Source: Thermoplasmata archaeon (GTDB lineage Archaea; Thermoplasmatota; Thermoplasmata; Halarchaeoplasmatales; Halarchaeoplasmataceae). Taken from it: 35,021 nt of DNA. A model generated the notes under the pieces. The model was not told the DNA's origin and searched no databases. It worked only from the letters and a program-made list of their open reading frames with translations. Within the stretch, counting starts at the first letter, position 1. Every line of letters begins with the position of its first letter. The stretch is from the NCBI GenBank assembly GCA_019594025.1, contig JAFDUB010000003.1:1-35021 (forward strand), written 5' to 3'. Below are positions 1-7,967 of the stretch, one piece after another. A program made the position numbers and the translations under genes.

Positions 1-2
1 AT

Positions 3-281
3 ATGAGCGAACAAACAGAAGAAGGAAAAGTTACTATTGAATTCATATTTTCGGACACATGTCCCGATTGTCCCCCGGCTAAAGAACTAGTAGAAAGGAT
101 AGCGCCGGAATTCGAAGAAGTAGAAGTAAAGTACCTTGAGGCAAGAGATAATCCAGGCCTTATAGAAAAATACGATATAACACACGTTCCAACTGTAGTG
201 ATAAACGGGGAAGTGGCTTTTGTTGAAAGCCTTACCGAGGTTAAACTGAGAACCAAACTCCAAGAACTGATAAATGGCTGA
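3..281 (+). CDS. thioredoxin/glutaredoxin-like small redox protein
   Basis: A 92-residue cytosolic protein with a thioredoxin fold pattern: a beta strand (residues 10-16), then a CPDC redox motif at about residues 20-23, and a VPT cis-proline motif near residue 62 (HVPTVVING). Length fits the small archaeal thioredoxin/glutaredoxin family, which reduces disulfides in partner proteins. CPDC is not the classical CGPC, so the redox partner cannot be named. The start ATG lies at base 3, so the upstream region is outside the window and an earlier start cannot be excluded. Its stop overlaps the start of the next gene by 8 bases, which suggests co-transcription with the tRNA methylase. Family assignment is firm, physiological role is not. 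Confidence 0.85.
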   Translation: MSEQTEEGKVTIEFIFSDTCPDCPPAKELVERIAPEFEEVEVKYLEARDNPGLIEKYDITHVPTVVINGEVAFVESLTEVKLRTKLQELING

Positions 282-1251
282 ACTTGTTTTTGAATTAGTA
301 GGACCTTATTATCGATTATCTTCTGCAGAAGTAAAGGCTGTTATCGAAGGCAAAGGCTGCCGATGGAAGGAAAAAGGATCAGCAAAAGAGGTCTTGGTTC
401 TTGAAACCGATTGCCCTGCGGAATACATAGCTCCTAGGTTAGGATTAACACACCGGGTTCTTCTTCATGAATATACCGGAAAGCAGGAGGATATCATTAA
501 AGGGAATCTAAACGTCGAACTTCCGGAGGGTAGTGCCAAGGTGGAGACAAGACGTATATCTGGAGCCGAGGGAGAAACACAAAATATCAAAGAGGTACTA
601 GGAGATGATTTAGATAATCCAATCGATTTGATAAACCCGGACCATCAAATAGTGGTCCTACTAACCGATAAATGCCATGCCGGCAGGTTTTTGTTTACTT
701 CGGATAAGGAGGGTTATAAAGAGAGAGAAGTAAAAAACAGACCTTTTTTCTCACCCATATCCCTTGAACCCAGGTATGCAAGGGCAGCGGTGAACTTGGC
801 AAGGGTAAAAGAAGGGGAGACGCTGCACGATCCCTTCTGTGGGACCGGGGGAATACTTTTAGAAGCACTGGATATTGGGCTTCGAGCTTCAGGCGGAGAT
901 ATAGATGAAAACATGGTCCAGGGATGTAAAATGAACTTGAAAGAATTTGGATTTGGATGCCCGCTTGAAGTGGGAGATATGGGTAATACTATTCCCTACG
1001 AGTTAGATAATATAGTAACCGACCCTCCGTACGGTAGGGCGGCGTCAACATCGGGAGAAAACATAGTAAGTCTTTACAAACGATTCTTTAGAGTGGCGAA
1101 GGATAGATTGAAAAAAGGTGGTTACCTTTCGGTGATACTGCCGGATAAAAAGTACATGGATACCGCTGAAGGTTTTAGATTTGTAGAGGGGTATAGAACC
1201 AAGGTACATTCATCGCTGGAAAGACACTACCTTGTATTTCAAAAAATTTAA
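274..1251 (+). CDS. trmG10: tRNA (guanine-10-N2) methyltransferase
   Basis: A 325-residue Trm-G10/Trm11-family enzyme that methylates N2 of G10 in tRNA with S-adenosylmethionine. The N-terminal half (about 1-150) is the THUMP-containing RNA-binding part. The C-terminal half is a Rossmann methylase with the SAM-binding motif DPFCGTGG at 186-193 and the catalytic TDPPYG at 249-254, the N2-guanine/N6-adenine type signature. The family motif RPFFSPISLEPRYARAA precedes motif I. Length is typical of archaeal TrmG10. The ATG overlaps the stop of the thioredoxin-like gene. Its own stop overlaps the convergent protease gene by 4 bases. Whether it makes mono- or dimethylguanosine cannot be read from the sequence. 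Confidence 0.93.
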   Translation: MAELVFELVGPYYRLSSAEVKAVIEGKGCRWKEKGSAKEVLVLETDCPAEYIAPRLGLTHRVLLHEYTGKQEDIIKGNLNVELPEGSAKVETRRISGAEGETQNIKEVLGDDLDNPIDLINPDHQIVVLLTDKCHAGRFLFTSDKEGYKEREVKNRPFFSPISLEPRYARAAVNLARVKEGETLHDPFCGTGGILLEALDIGLRASGGDIDENMVQGCKMNLKEFGFGCPLEVGDMGNTIPYELDNIVTDPPYGRAASTSGENIVSLYKRFFRVAKDRLKKGGYLSVILPDKKYMDTAEGFRFVEGYRTKVHSSLERHYLVFQKI

Positions 1252-3071
1252 ACTGTCCGGACACCTATAACCTCAATCGATTCGTACTCACCCGTTCCCT
1301 GTGACTCTATATGTATATAAGCGTAAACAGTTAGGAATTCCGATGTATCGTCTTCCTGAGAGCTCATTTCTACCGTAAATGTTACCTGTGATCCTGTAGA
1401 GACGTTAATCTGTAAGATTTCGCCCTCTTGTTCTCCGTAAGTATACATTATATTCCATCCTTCTCTAGATACGTCCTCCGTGCTGATATTGTACACGTCT
1501 TGATGACCTAGATTGAATATATCTATTTCAAAGGTGGCGGTACCGTTCCTTATGGGAACCACCTTTTCACCCCGTACTTCAGCATTGAAAGAATAAATCA
1601 ATCTTACAGATAGCTCAATAAATCTTTTTCTTTCCGTATTTTCAGACACCGCTTTGAGTTCTATGTCTGTTCGAGGTAAAGCGTGCTCTTCGGCTTGAAC
1701 CTCTAACTTGAATTCAGCAGTCTCTGCCGGCTCTAACTCCACAGAGGTGTAATTCAAATCAATAGGTAACCATTCTGTTTCGTTTCGGATGAACATCTGA
1801 ACGGACCATGCAGTAGAATTACTGAGAGTGTAGCTAACGTTGTAGGTATCCGAGGCGGGATCACCGGTATTGGTGAGATTGACCAGGTACTCGGCACTTT
1901 CGTTGACTGAAAGCATCCTTACGGGTTCGTCCTCTATAAGTTCGAATGAAAAATCGTGTGAATATGTAATTTGCTCTACTGGTATGGGATGAAAGCAGCT
2001 TAATAACAGTAAAATTGCGAAGACGCCAACCGCTTTACGTTTAATATCGAGCCCACTCATATCGTTAAGCGGTGGTGGATGTTTCAATCCCACCATAAAG
2101 AATATGAACAGAGCAAAAATCAACCATCCCGGGTACCAGAATATACCAACGATTACTAAGAAGGCGGCGGCGGCATAACTTGCGTATTTTGCCTGTTCAC
2201 CAAAAAGTGCCCTAGCCACGTGTCCTCCGTCAAGCTGCCCGGCGGGTAATAGGTTCAAACCGGTGACCAGAAATCCGATCCACCCCGCAAAGGCGGTTGG
2301 ATGGAGCATAGCATCGCTGGGAAAGGGCATCAGGTAGGAAATAGCCTGCATTATTATAGGGAAGTTGATGGACATAAAGGTGCCTTCTATGTCTGCTGGG
2401 ACAGGGCGTCCCATTGTCGTTCCTAAATATATACCTAAAATAGATATTGGAACGGCGACTATAAAACCACAAATTGGACCGGCGACGCCGAGGTCAAGCA
2501 GTGACTTTTTATCGGGTATAGGTTCTCGAATACTGATGAAAGCACCTATGGTACCGAGAGGAGGAATGAATGGGATGAAGAACGGTAAGGAGGCTTTTAT
2601 ACCGTGATATCTGGCCAGCATATAGTGTCCCATCTCGTGAATACCGAGTATGGTCATCAGGGGTAAGGTAAAGTAAAGTCCTCCGTTGAGTAAGTTGTAA
2701 AGAGTAAAAAATCCTCCGTTCTGCGGATCGTAAGAGGCCCACCACCACATACCGGCGAACAAGGTTGTACAGATGGTGATTAACAGCATCAATACGTTTG
2801 TTTTGATACCTCTATAATTCTGTTCTGGTTGAGCTTTGACGCTGACTATGAATTCACCACGCGCCTCTCGAAGATGAGGGATGTAATTTTGAGGTACTAG
2901 CTCTTTTCTTAAATCGTTAAAGGGTCTTTCAATATCCTGCTCTGGAGATATACGAACGTACAGGTTAACTATATCGTACTCTATTTCAGTTCTGTAGATA
3001 GGAAAGTACTTTCCCACGATCGATTGTAAGTATTCTACCTGGTTTATGTAGTCTTCTGGTCGAGCTACCAT
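1248..3071 (-). CDS. site-2 protease family (M50) membrane metalloprotease with C-terminal ectodomain
   Basis: A 607-residue protein of three parts. Residues 1-88 form a soluble N-terminal domain. Residues about 90-365 are a multi-pass membrane core with the zinc site HEMGH at 145-149 and the second metal motif NLLPAGQLDGGH at 273-284 (Asp281), both intact. Residues about 370-607 form a beta-rich, NxS/T-rich region resembling CARDB/NEW3-type Ig-like repeats, probably outside the cell. Site-2 proteases cut transmembrane segments of membrane-bound regulators; the substrate is unknown here. A TATA-like element (minus-strand CTTATTAG, near 3100) lies about 29 bases before the ATG. The large ectodomain is the unusual part. 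Assignment to M50 is firm, the role of the ectodomain is inference. Confidence 0.9.
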   Translation of the reverse strand: MVARPEDYINQVEYLQSIVGKYFPIYRTEIEYDIVNLYVRISPEQDIERPFNDLRKELVPQNYIPHLREARGEFIVSVKAQPEQNYRGIKTNVLMLLITICTTLFAGMWWWASYDPQNGGFFTLYNLLNGGLYFTLPLMTILGIHEMGHYMLARYHGIKASLPFFIPFIPPLGTIGAFISIREPIPDKKSLLDLGVAGPICGFIVAVPISILGIYLGTTMGRPVPADIEGTFMSINFPIIMQAISYLMPFPSDAMLHPTAFAGWIGFLVTGLNLLPAGQLDGGHVARALFGEQAKYASYAAAAFLVIVGIFWYPGWLIFALFIFFMVGLKHPPPLNDMSGLDIKRKAVGVFAILLLLSCFHPIPVEQITYSHDFSFELIEDEPVRMLSVNESAEYLVNLTNTGDPASDTYNVSYTLSNSTAWSVQMFIRNETEWLPIDLNYTSVELEPAETAEFKLEVQAEEHALPRTDIELKAVSENTERKRFIELSVRLIYSFNAEVRGEKVVPIRNGTATFEIDIFNLGHQDVYNISTEDVSREGWNIMYTYGEQEGEILQINVSTGSQVTFTVEMSSQEDDTSEFLTVYAYIHIESQGTGEYESIEVIGVRTV

Positions 3072-3094
3072 TTAATACTCTTTAGCAACATCGG

Positions 3095-3105
3095 GCTAAT
3101 AAGTG
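3095..3105 (-). promoter_or_regulatory. TATA-like box of the site-2 protease gene
   Basis: Minus-strand CACTTATTAGC is centred about 29 bases upstream of the protease ATG at 3071. This is the spacing seen for leaderless or short-leader archaeal promoters elsewhere in the window. Confidence 0.45.
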
Positions 3106-3160
3106 TTGTGGGTTTATGATAATCGAAAATCTTATGATTAAGTAGCAGATGGGGGCTAGC

Positions 3161-3628
3161 ATGAGTGCTCTATCAACCGACAGGAGGGGAGATATACCGG
3201 GATTACCTCTGGAACTCATGGTGATAGGGTTGGTAATGGTGGTAGTTATTCCCTCGGTCTATTCCATCTCTAATCACTATAGAGACCAAAGGATAGAACA
3301 GATGCTGCAGGACGAGTTGAGTAAATTTAAACGAGCGGCGCAGGAGGTAGAAGGTACAGGGGCCGGGAATGTAAGGGTGGTCAAACTCTCTCTCTCTTCT
3401 TTATCTAGAGTAGAATACGTACGCTGTGGAGGGGAGATGCCGATGGTTATCAGATATCGTTTGACTAGAGGCAGCGAGAAAACCTTCAACCTAGGGGTAG
3501 CGGTTACGAATATTACGGATGAAGGAGCTAATGAAATCGAGCTTCCTCTGGACGGTACGGTGATTGCACTTAGACGTACACTCGCCTACGAGGGACTTGT
3601 CGAAGTTAGAGTGGGTGATTTTAGTTGA
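3161..3628 (+). CDS. type IV pilin-like membrane-anchored protein (first of a paralogous pair)
   Basis: A 155-residue protein if started at this ATG, which has GGGGG five bases upstream; an in-frame ATG at 3149 would add four residues but has no ribosome site. The start region resembles a class III signal peptide: a short basic leader ending DRRG, then a hydrophobic helix (about 16-37), then a soluble beta-rich domain. Residues around 85-105 (VEYVRCGG...IRYR) match the following protein (DYVKFGG...IEYR), so the two are paralogues. Such proteins are usually processed by a prepilin peptidase and act as pilins or pseudopilins. No peptidase or assembly ATPase is seen in the window, so that role is inferred from architecture only. 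Confidence 0.6.
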   Translation: MSALSTDRRGDIPGLPLELMVIGLVMVVVIPSVYSISNHYRDQRIEQMLQDELSKFKRAAQEVEGTGAGNVRVVKLSLSSLSRVEYVRCGGEMPMVIRYRLTRGSEKTFNLGVAVTNITDEGANEIELPLDGTVIALRRTLAYEGLVEVRVGDFS

Positions 3629-4125
3629 GAAGAATCTGTAGGGATAAGAGGGGGATGGTCGAGATGCCTTTCAAACTCATACTGATGTGTGTACTGCTGG
3701 GATTACTCATTCCCACAACAGCGTATGGGTATCGACAGGTTTCCAGGATAAGACTAACTAGGACCGTAGAAGAAAATATCGATGATTTGTTGTTCAAAGC
3801 TAAGAGGATATCACAACAGGGCGACCTGTCTAGAGTGCTGATTGAATTCGATGCGGAAGGTGGGCCGATGGCAAGTTTAGATTACGTTAAATTCGGTGGA
3901 ACGTTAGGTGAAGATGACAACTTTATAGAGTACCGGATGGGATGGTGGAATCAACCCATGTACATATCTACCGAGGGATTGTGTCTAACCTCTCCAAAAA
4001 ACAGTAGTTTTTATCTTAGAGGGGGGAATCACGAACTGGCTCTTACCCGGCTCACGGTATCCAACGAAACCGTGGTTGTACTGTCAGGAGCGGTACATCA
4101 CGTGGACCCAGATTCCTTCTCTTGA
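3625..4125 (+). CDS. type IV pilin-like membrane-anchored protein (second of a paralogous pair)
   Basis: A 166-residue protein starting at TTG 3625, which overlaps the previous stop (TTGA). A good ribosome site, GGTGAT, lies at 3613-3618. The N-terminus is RRICRDKRG followed by a hydrophobic segment (about residues 11-33), again like a class III signal peptide. The soluble part carries DYVKFGG and IEYRMGW, matching the neighbour. Translational coupling suggests the two proteins work as a heteromeric pair. The last 28 bases overlap the convergent DUF488 gene. It could be a minor pilin or simply a membrane-anchored exported protein. Confidence 0.6.
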   Translation: MRRICRDKRGMVEMPFKLILMCVLLGLLIPTTAYGYRQVSRIRLTRTVEENIDDLLFKAKRISQQGDLSRVLIEFDAEGGPMASLDYVKFGGTLGEDDNFIEYRMGWWNQPMYISTEGLCLTSPKNSSFYLRGGNHELALTRLTVSNETVVVLSGAVHHVDPDSFS

Positions 4126-4580
4126 TCCGACGTGAAGTCATCTAGTGTTCTACCCTTCCAACTGCCACCACGGCCAAGATGGATAACCTCCCAACCATGT
4201 TCCTCCAACTTTTCGGAAATGAATCTTCTATGGCATCTCGAAGGTTCCTTCTCGAGACACATTATCACAGTAGTAGCCTCCGAAGCGAACTCGATCAACT
4301 CAAAAAAAGCTTTTTTCCACACGTCGGTCTCCATCCGTTCTCGGTAGTTCTCTATCTCAAGGCCTCCGAGGGCCTTCATATGTTTGTACAGTATTCCTTT
4401 TTTGAACAGGATTTTTTTTAGTTCATCTCTACTGAATTCACTTCTTTGAGAATGGGGTGAGGTTCTAACATCGGCTAAATGCCTTATTCCCTTTTCTGAG
4501 ATTAGTTTTATGAATCCGTCCAGGGTTTTATCTTCGTACCCGATAGTGTAGATCCTTCTCACAATCCGTGTATAGTACAA
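4098..4580 (-). CDS. DUF488 family protein
   Basis: A 160-residue DUF488 protein. The hallmarks are present: IYTIGYE near the N-terminus, LADVRTSPHSQ (the DVR motif), YKHMKALGG, and a C-terminal CLEKEPSRCHRRFI with the conserved ExxxxCHR signature, followed by VIHL. The family is widespread in bacteria and archaea without an agreed function. The 4580 start is a TTG. A GTG at 4562 (MRRIYTIGYE) is an alternative that would lie about 28 bases after the minus-strand sequence CTTTTATC near 4590, matching a leaderless start, and it fits the usual family N-terminus better. The gene is convergent with the pilin-like pair. Confidence 0.8.
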   Translation of the reverse strand: MYYTRIVRRIYTIGYEDKTLDGFIKLISEKGIRHLADVRTSPHSQRSEFSRDELKKILFKKGILYKHMKALGGLEIENYRERMETDVWKKAFFELIEFASEATTVIMCLEKEPSRCHRRFISEKLEEHGWEVIHLGRGGSWKGRTLDDFTSDQEKESGST

Positions 4581-4638
4581 TTAGGATAAAAGTATTTTCA
4601 TTGTAAGATGTAGATAAGGATGCAAAAGCATAGAAATT

Positions 4639-4647
4639 TTTAAATAC
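4639..4647 (+). promoter_or_regulatory. TATA box of the ribbon-helix-helix gene
   Basis: TTTAAATAC centred near 4643. It predicts transcription from about 4668, a short leader before ATG 4683. A divergent DUF488 start lies just upstream. Confidence 0.5.
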
Positions 4648-4682
4648 CGTTATCCTATTGTAGGACGTACGGCATACAAAAG

Positions 4683-4949
4683 ATGTCGGATAAGGGTACA
4701 ACATGGAGAATTAAGATGTCAGAAACCGAGAAAATCACGATAAGGCTGCCCAAGAGTTATCTTGAGCGTGTGGATTTTCTCGTAGAGATGGACGACTTCC
4801 CCAGCCGCTCTGAAGCCGTAAGAACCGCCGTTAGAGATATGCTGTATTACCGGATCGAACTGGTAGCGGATAAGGTGGAGAAAATGGTGGAGCAGGAGCG
4901 GAAGATGGCCCAGGCAAAAGCAATAAAAGAAGAATATTTGAAGAGGTGA
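4683..4949 (+). CDS. ribbon-helix-helix (CopG/NikR-type) transcriptional regulator
   Basis: An 88-residue DNA-binding protein. From residue 16 the strand EKITIRLPKSYLERVDFLV and the helix-turn-helix SRSEAVRTAVRDML form a typical RHH fold, in which two subunits insert paired strands in the DNA major groove. The remaining 30 residues are a charged helix, probably for oligomerisation, not the metal-binding ACT domain of NikR. A start at ATG 4716 (MSETEK) would remove 11 poorly conserved residues and is also possible. No partner toxin gene is adjacent, so it is more likely a stand-alone regulator. Its target is unknown. Confidence 0.82.
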   Translation: MSDKGTTWRIKMSETEKITIRLPKSYLERVDFLVEMDDFPSRSEAVRTAVRDMLYYRIELVADKVEKMVEQERKMAQAKAIKEEYLKR

Positions 4950-4968
4950 ATTGGGATGCTCTCTAACC

Positions 4969-5022
4969 GGCCCGGGTCCCCCTCGGGCCTTTCACGATAA
5001 AATATCTCCCCCCTTTCCTTTT
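4969..5022 (+). terminator. GC-rich hairpin followed by T-rich tract
   Basis: GGCCCG (4969-4974) and CGGGCC (4984-4989) form a six-base-pair stem, and a T-rich stretch containing TTTTTT follows near 5011-5022. It lies between the RHH gene and the convergent DUF63 gene and may end the plus-strand transcript. The gap between stem and T tract is about 20 bases, so only the T tract may matter, as is common in archaea. Confidence 0.4.
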
Positions 5023-5026
5023 TTAT

Positions 5027-6175
5027 TTATACACCCATTGCTAGACGAAGCATGTTGCGTACCCCTGGTGCAAGACCAAGAACTATAACGGCAAATTGAA
5101 GAAGTCTTTTTACATTTGGGATCTCTTTTAACTCCTCATAATACCAAACGTCTAGAGAATATATTACTAAAAATATGAGGACAATCTTCAACGGATACAT
5201 GACCAAAGAAGTGCCGATAAGGTCTATTGCAAGAGCCGGTAGGACGTGCTTCTCAACGTACCCGTAGGCACTTATACCTCGGTAAGTGGCCGAGGCGTCG
5301 AGCATGTGGGCGAATACTATGAGTGGGTTTACCGCTGTTAGAAATGTTTTGAAGTTGGAAAATTTAAAAGACAGCAACCATACGATACCAAACAGAATGG
5401 AAGAGCTTACTATGGTTAATAGGAGGATTATTCCGATCTCAAACGGTCTTGTTCCATCTAGGGTTAAAAGGTAGTAAGATATGTAAAATAAGGTGAATGC
5501 CAGCAGAGACGTACCGTAGGAACTCAATAGGTATCTCGGTCCGATCGTGTCTAGGTGGTAGCCAATTAAATAAGATATGACGGTTACCCCAGCTAATAAC
5601 AATAAAACATAGTTGACATAAGGGGGATTCAACATTAGTGCGAATATAAGCGGAGGTAAAAGTGATAGAGCTCTCACCATGTGAGTGGATAAATTTGGTT
5701 CCATACTCGATAATTTTGAACCTAGTACAAGTGTAAGTATGGCGCCTATACCCAGCACAAAATAGATTACCGGAGATATGAAAAACGGACTAATAGAGGA
5801 AGAGAAAAACCCTGCATCTTCGAGGCTTCTGAAGGTACCTCCCAATATTACCCACGGCATGAGTGAAAGCATCAAACTTCGATCCATCTCAATATCATAT
5901 CTTTGAAATATCTCTAAGATACCAAGTAAAGCCACAACCATGGATACCGCATAAACCAGTGTGTTGACGATGTTGTATCCGGCAGATATTCCATTTACCT
6001 GCTCCCCCCGTGCATCTGCAACCACCGGACCCCATATATACCTCCAGAGAAAGGCATCCCAGAATAGTTCTTTGAGTAATATACTACCGATTAAAAGTAC
6101 AAGAGGTATACCTATTAGTACAATAGACCAGAACAGTATTTTGTGTTCTTTATAAGCCTCCGCCGGATCCATCAT
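5027..6175 (-). CDS. DUF63 family integral membrane protein
   Basis: A 382-residue protein with about nine or ten hydrophobic segments. The DUF63 signature is visible: PWVILGGTFRSLEDAGFF followed by ISPFFISPVIYFVLG (about residues 105-142), and a later HMLDASATYRGI motif. DUF63 proteins are conserved in euryarchaea and have no settled function. The start ATG overlaps the glmS stop (ATGA), so it is co-expressed with the amino sugar genes. This suggests, without proving, a role at the membrane in envelope or glycan metabolism. ATG 6172 is an equally possible start. Confidence 0.85.
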   Translation of the reverse strand: MMDPAEAYKEHKILFWSIVLIGIPLVLLIGSILLKELFWDAFLWRYIWGPVVADARGEQVNGISAGYNIVNTLVYAVSMVVALLGILEIFQRYDIEMDRSLMLSLMPWVILGGTFRSLEDAGFFSSSISPFFISPVIYFVLGIGAILTLVLGSKLSSMEPNLSTHMVRALSLLPPLIFALMLNPPYVNYVLLLLAGVTVISYLIGYHLDTIGPRYLLSSYGTSLLAFTLFYISYYLLTLDGTRPFEIGIILLLTIVSSSILFGIVWLLSFKFSNFKTFLTAVNPLIVFAHMLDASATYRGISAYGYVEKHVLPALAIDLIGTSLVMYPLKIVLIFLVIYSLDVWYYEELKEIPNVKRLLQFAVIVLGLAPGVRNMLRLAMGV

Positions 6176-7956
6176 TCAACCGTCACGCTCTTTGCAAGGT
6201 TCCTAGGTTTATCGATAGCACAATCAAGTTCGTATGCTGTATAATACGCCAAGAGCTGTAGAACCACGTTGACCAGTATCGGTGAGAACATCGGTGGTAC
6301 GGAGGGTATAGTTATCAGCTTGTCGGATAACTTTTTCAGTTCTTTGTCATGGTCACCAACCGCGATGATAGGACTACTACGGGCTGCGATCTCCCCAATA
6401 TTTCCCAGCATCTTCTCGAAGGTGTGGTCTTTCACCAATATAGCTACCACGGGAGTGTTTTCGGTGAGTAGAGCGAAGGGGCCGTGTTTGAGCTCACCCG
6501 CAGGATAGCCGGCGGAATGTATATAGGCGATCTCCTTAAGTTTTAAAGCCCCCTCCAGGGCGACAGGGTAGTTTATATTACGACCGACAAAGAAGATGTC
6601 GTCGGCATCCACCAATTTTTCGCAAACCTTCCTTATATCTTCCGATTGGTCCAGAAGAACTTTTACGTGCCTAGGAAGTCTTCTTAACTCATCCCTGTAA
6701 TCTTGAGCATTTTCCCTCAACAACTTATTGTTGTTCAGCCCCAGCTCCATGGCTATGAGATAAAGCACTATAAGCTGGGTGGTGAACGTTTTGGTGGCGG
6801 CGACACCTATCTCCGGACCTGCTTGGGTGTAGATAACTTCATCCACCTCGCGAGTTATACTGCTGTTCATCACGTTGGTGATAGCCATCGTCTTACAGCC
6901 ACGCTGTTTTGCCTCCTTAGCGGCGGCGATGGTATCTGCGGTTTCACCACTTTGGCTTATCAGTATGGTGAATGGTAAATACTCGGATGGAGACGAGTAC
7001 CTATACTCGGAAGCGAGTTCGGCGGTACATGGTATCTTCGCGATTTCTTCTATGATGTACTTACCCACTAGGGCTGCATGGTAAGAAGTTCCGCACGATA
7101 TGATCCTTATGAATCTCGTATCGTATTGTTTAAAGTCGACATCGTTGAATTCAACCAGCCTACCGAGAAGAGAATCGTGTATCGCCTTCGGCTGCTCGTA
7201 AATCTCTTTAAGCATGTAGTGTTCGTATCCCCCCTTCTCCGCATCCTCTAGATTCCAGTCTATTTCAACCGTTTCTCTCTCTACGGCATTACCGAGAGAA
7301 TCCCAGATATGCACTCCGTTAGAGCTTATCTCTGCCACATCTCCATCCTCTAGATACTTGACTTCATTAGTGTAATCTAAAACTGCGGGAACATCGGAAG
7401 CTATTAGATTCTCATCCACCCCTACACCTATGACCAAAGGACTTTGATCCCTAGCTATTACGATCCTGTTGGAATCTTTCTGTACAGCACATATTGCATA
7501 CGAACCTCTGAGCATACCAACTATATTTTTAAGGGTTTCTACAAGATCACCCTGGTAGTTTTCTTCTATCAAATGGGCGATAACTTCACTGTCGGTTTCA
7601 GATGTAAATTCATGACCTTTTTTTATCAATTCTTCTTTGAGCGTTACGAAGTTATCTATGATACCGTTGTGCACCACTGCAAATTCACCGGTACAGTCGG
7701 AAAAAGGATGGGCGTTTTCGTCGGAAGGTTTACCATGTGTGGCCCAGCGTGTATGACCTATTCCTACGTTACCATTCGGAAAGTCATCCTCATCTAGCTC
7801 TCTGATCCTTCCTTTGGTCTTCTGCACGTATATTCCATTATTCTCCACTATGGCGACTCCTGCTGAATCGTAACCTCTGTATTCTAATCTCTTCAAACCC
7901 TTCAGCAGTATGCCGCCGACGTTGTTAATTCCAGTATACCCAACAATTCCACACAA
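6172..7956 (-). CDS. glmS: glutamine-fructose-6-phosphate aminotransferase (isomerizing)
   Basis: A 594-residue GlmS that makes glucosamine-6-phosphate from fructose-6-phosphate and glutamine, the first step to UDP-GlcNAc. The N-terminal glutaminase starts MCGIVGY with nucleophile Cys2; GHTRWATHG and HNGIIDN follow. The second half has two SIS domains, with CGTSYHA (about 288) and SQSGETADT (about 334), and ends in KPRNLAKSVTVE, the closed C-terminus of the family. Because Cys must become residue 1 after processing, the start has to be the TTG at 7956. It has a clear GAGGTGA ribosome site at 7963-7969. It lies 11 bases after glmU, and its stop overlaps the DUF63 start. Confidence 0.97.
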   Translation of the reverse strand: MCGIVGYTGINNVGGILLKGLKRLEYRGYDSAGVAIVENNGIYVQKTKGRIRELDEDDFPNGNVGIGHTRWATHGKPSDENAHPFSDCTGEFAVVHNGIIDNFVTLKEELIKKGHEFTSETDSEVIAHLIEENYQGDLVETLKNIVGMLRGSYAICAVQKDSNRIVIARDQSPLVIGVGVDENLIASDVPAVLDYTNEVKYLEDGDVAEISSNGVHIWDSLGNAVERETVEIDWNLEDAEKGGYEHYMLKEIYEQPKAIHDSLLGRLVEFNDVDFKQYDTRFIRIISCGTSYHAALVGKYIIEEIAKIPCTAELASEYRYSSPSEYLPFTILISQSGETADTIAAAKEAKQRGCKTMAITNVMNSSITREVDEVIYTQAGPEIGVAATKTFTTQLIVLYLIAMELGLNNNKLLRENAQDYRDELRRLPRHVKVLLDQSEDIRKVCEKLVDADDIFFVGRNINYPVALEGALKLKEIAYIHSAGYPAGELKHGPFALLTENTPVVAILVKDHTFEKMLGNIGEIAARSSPIIAVGDHDKELKKLSDKLITIPSVPPMFSPILVNVVLQLLAYYTAYELDCAIDKPRNLAKSVTVE

Positions 7957-7967
7957 TTAAGTTCACC

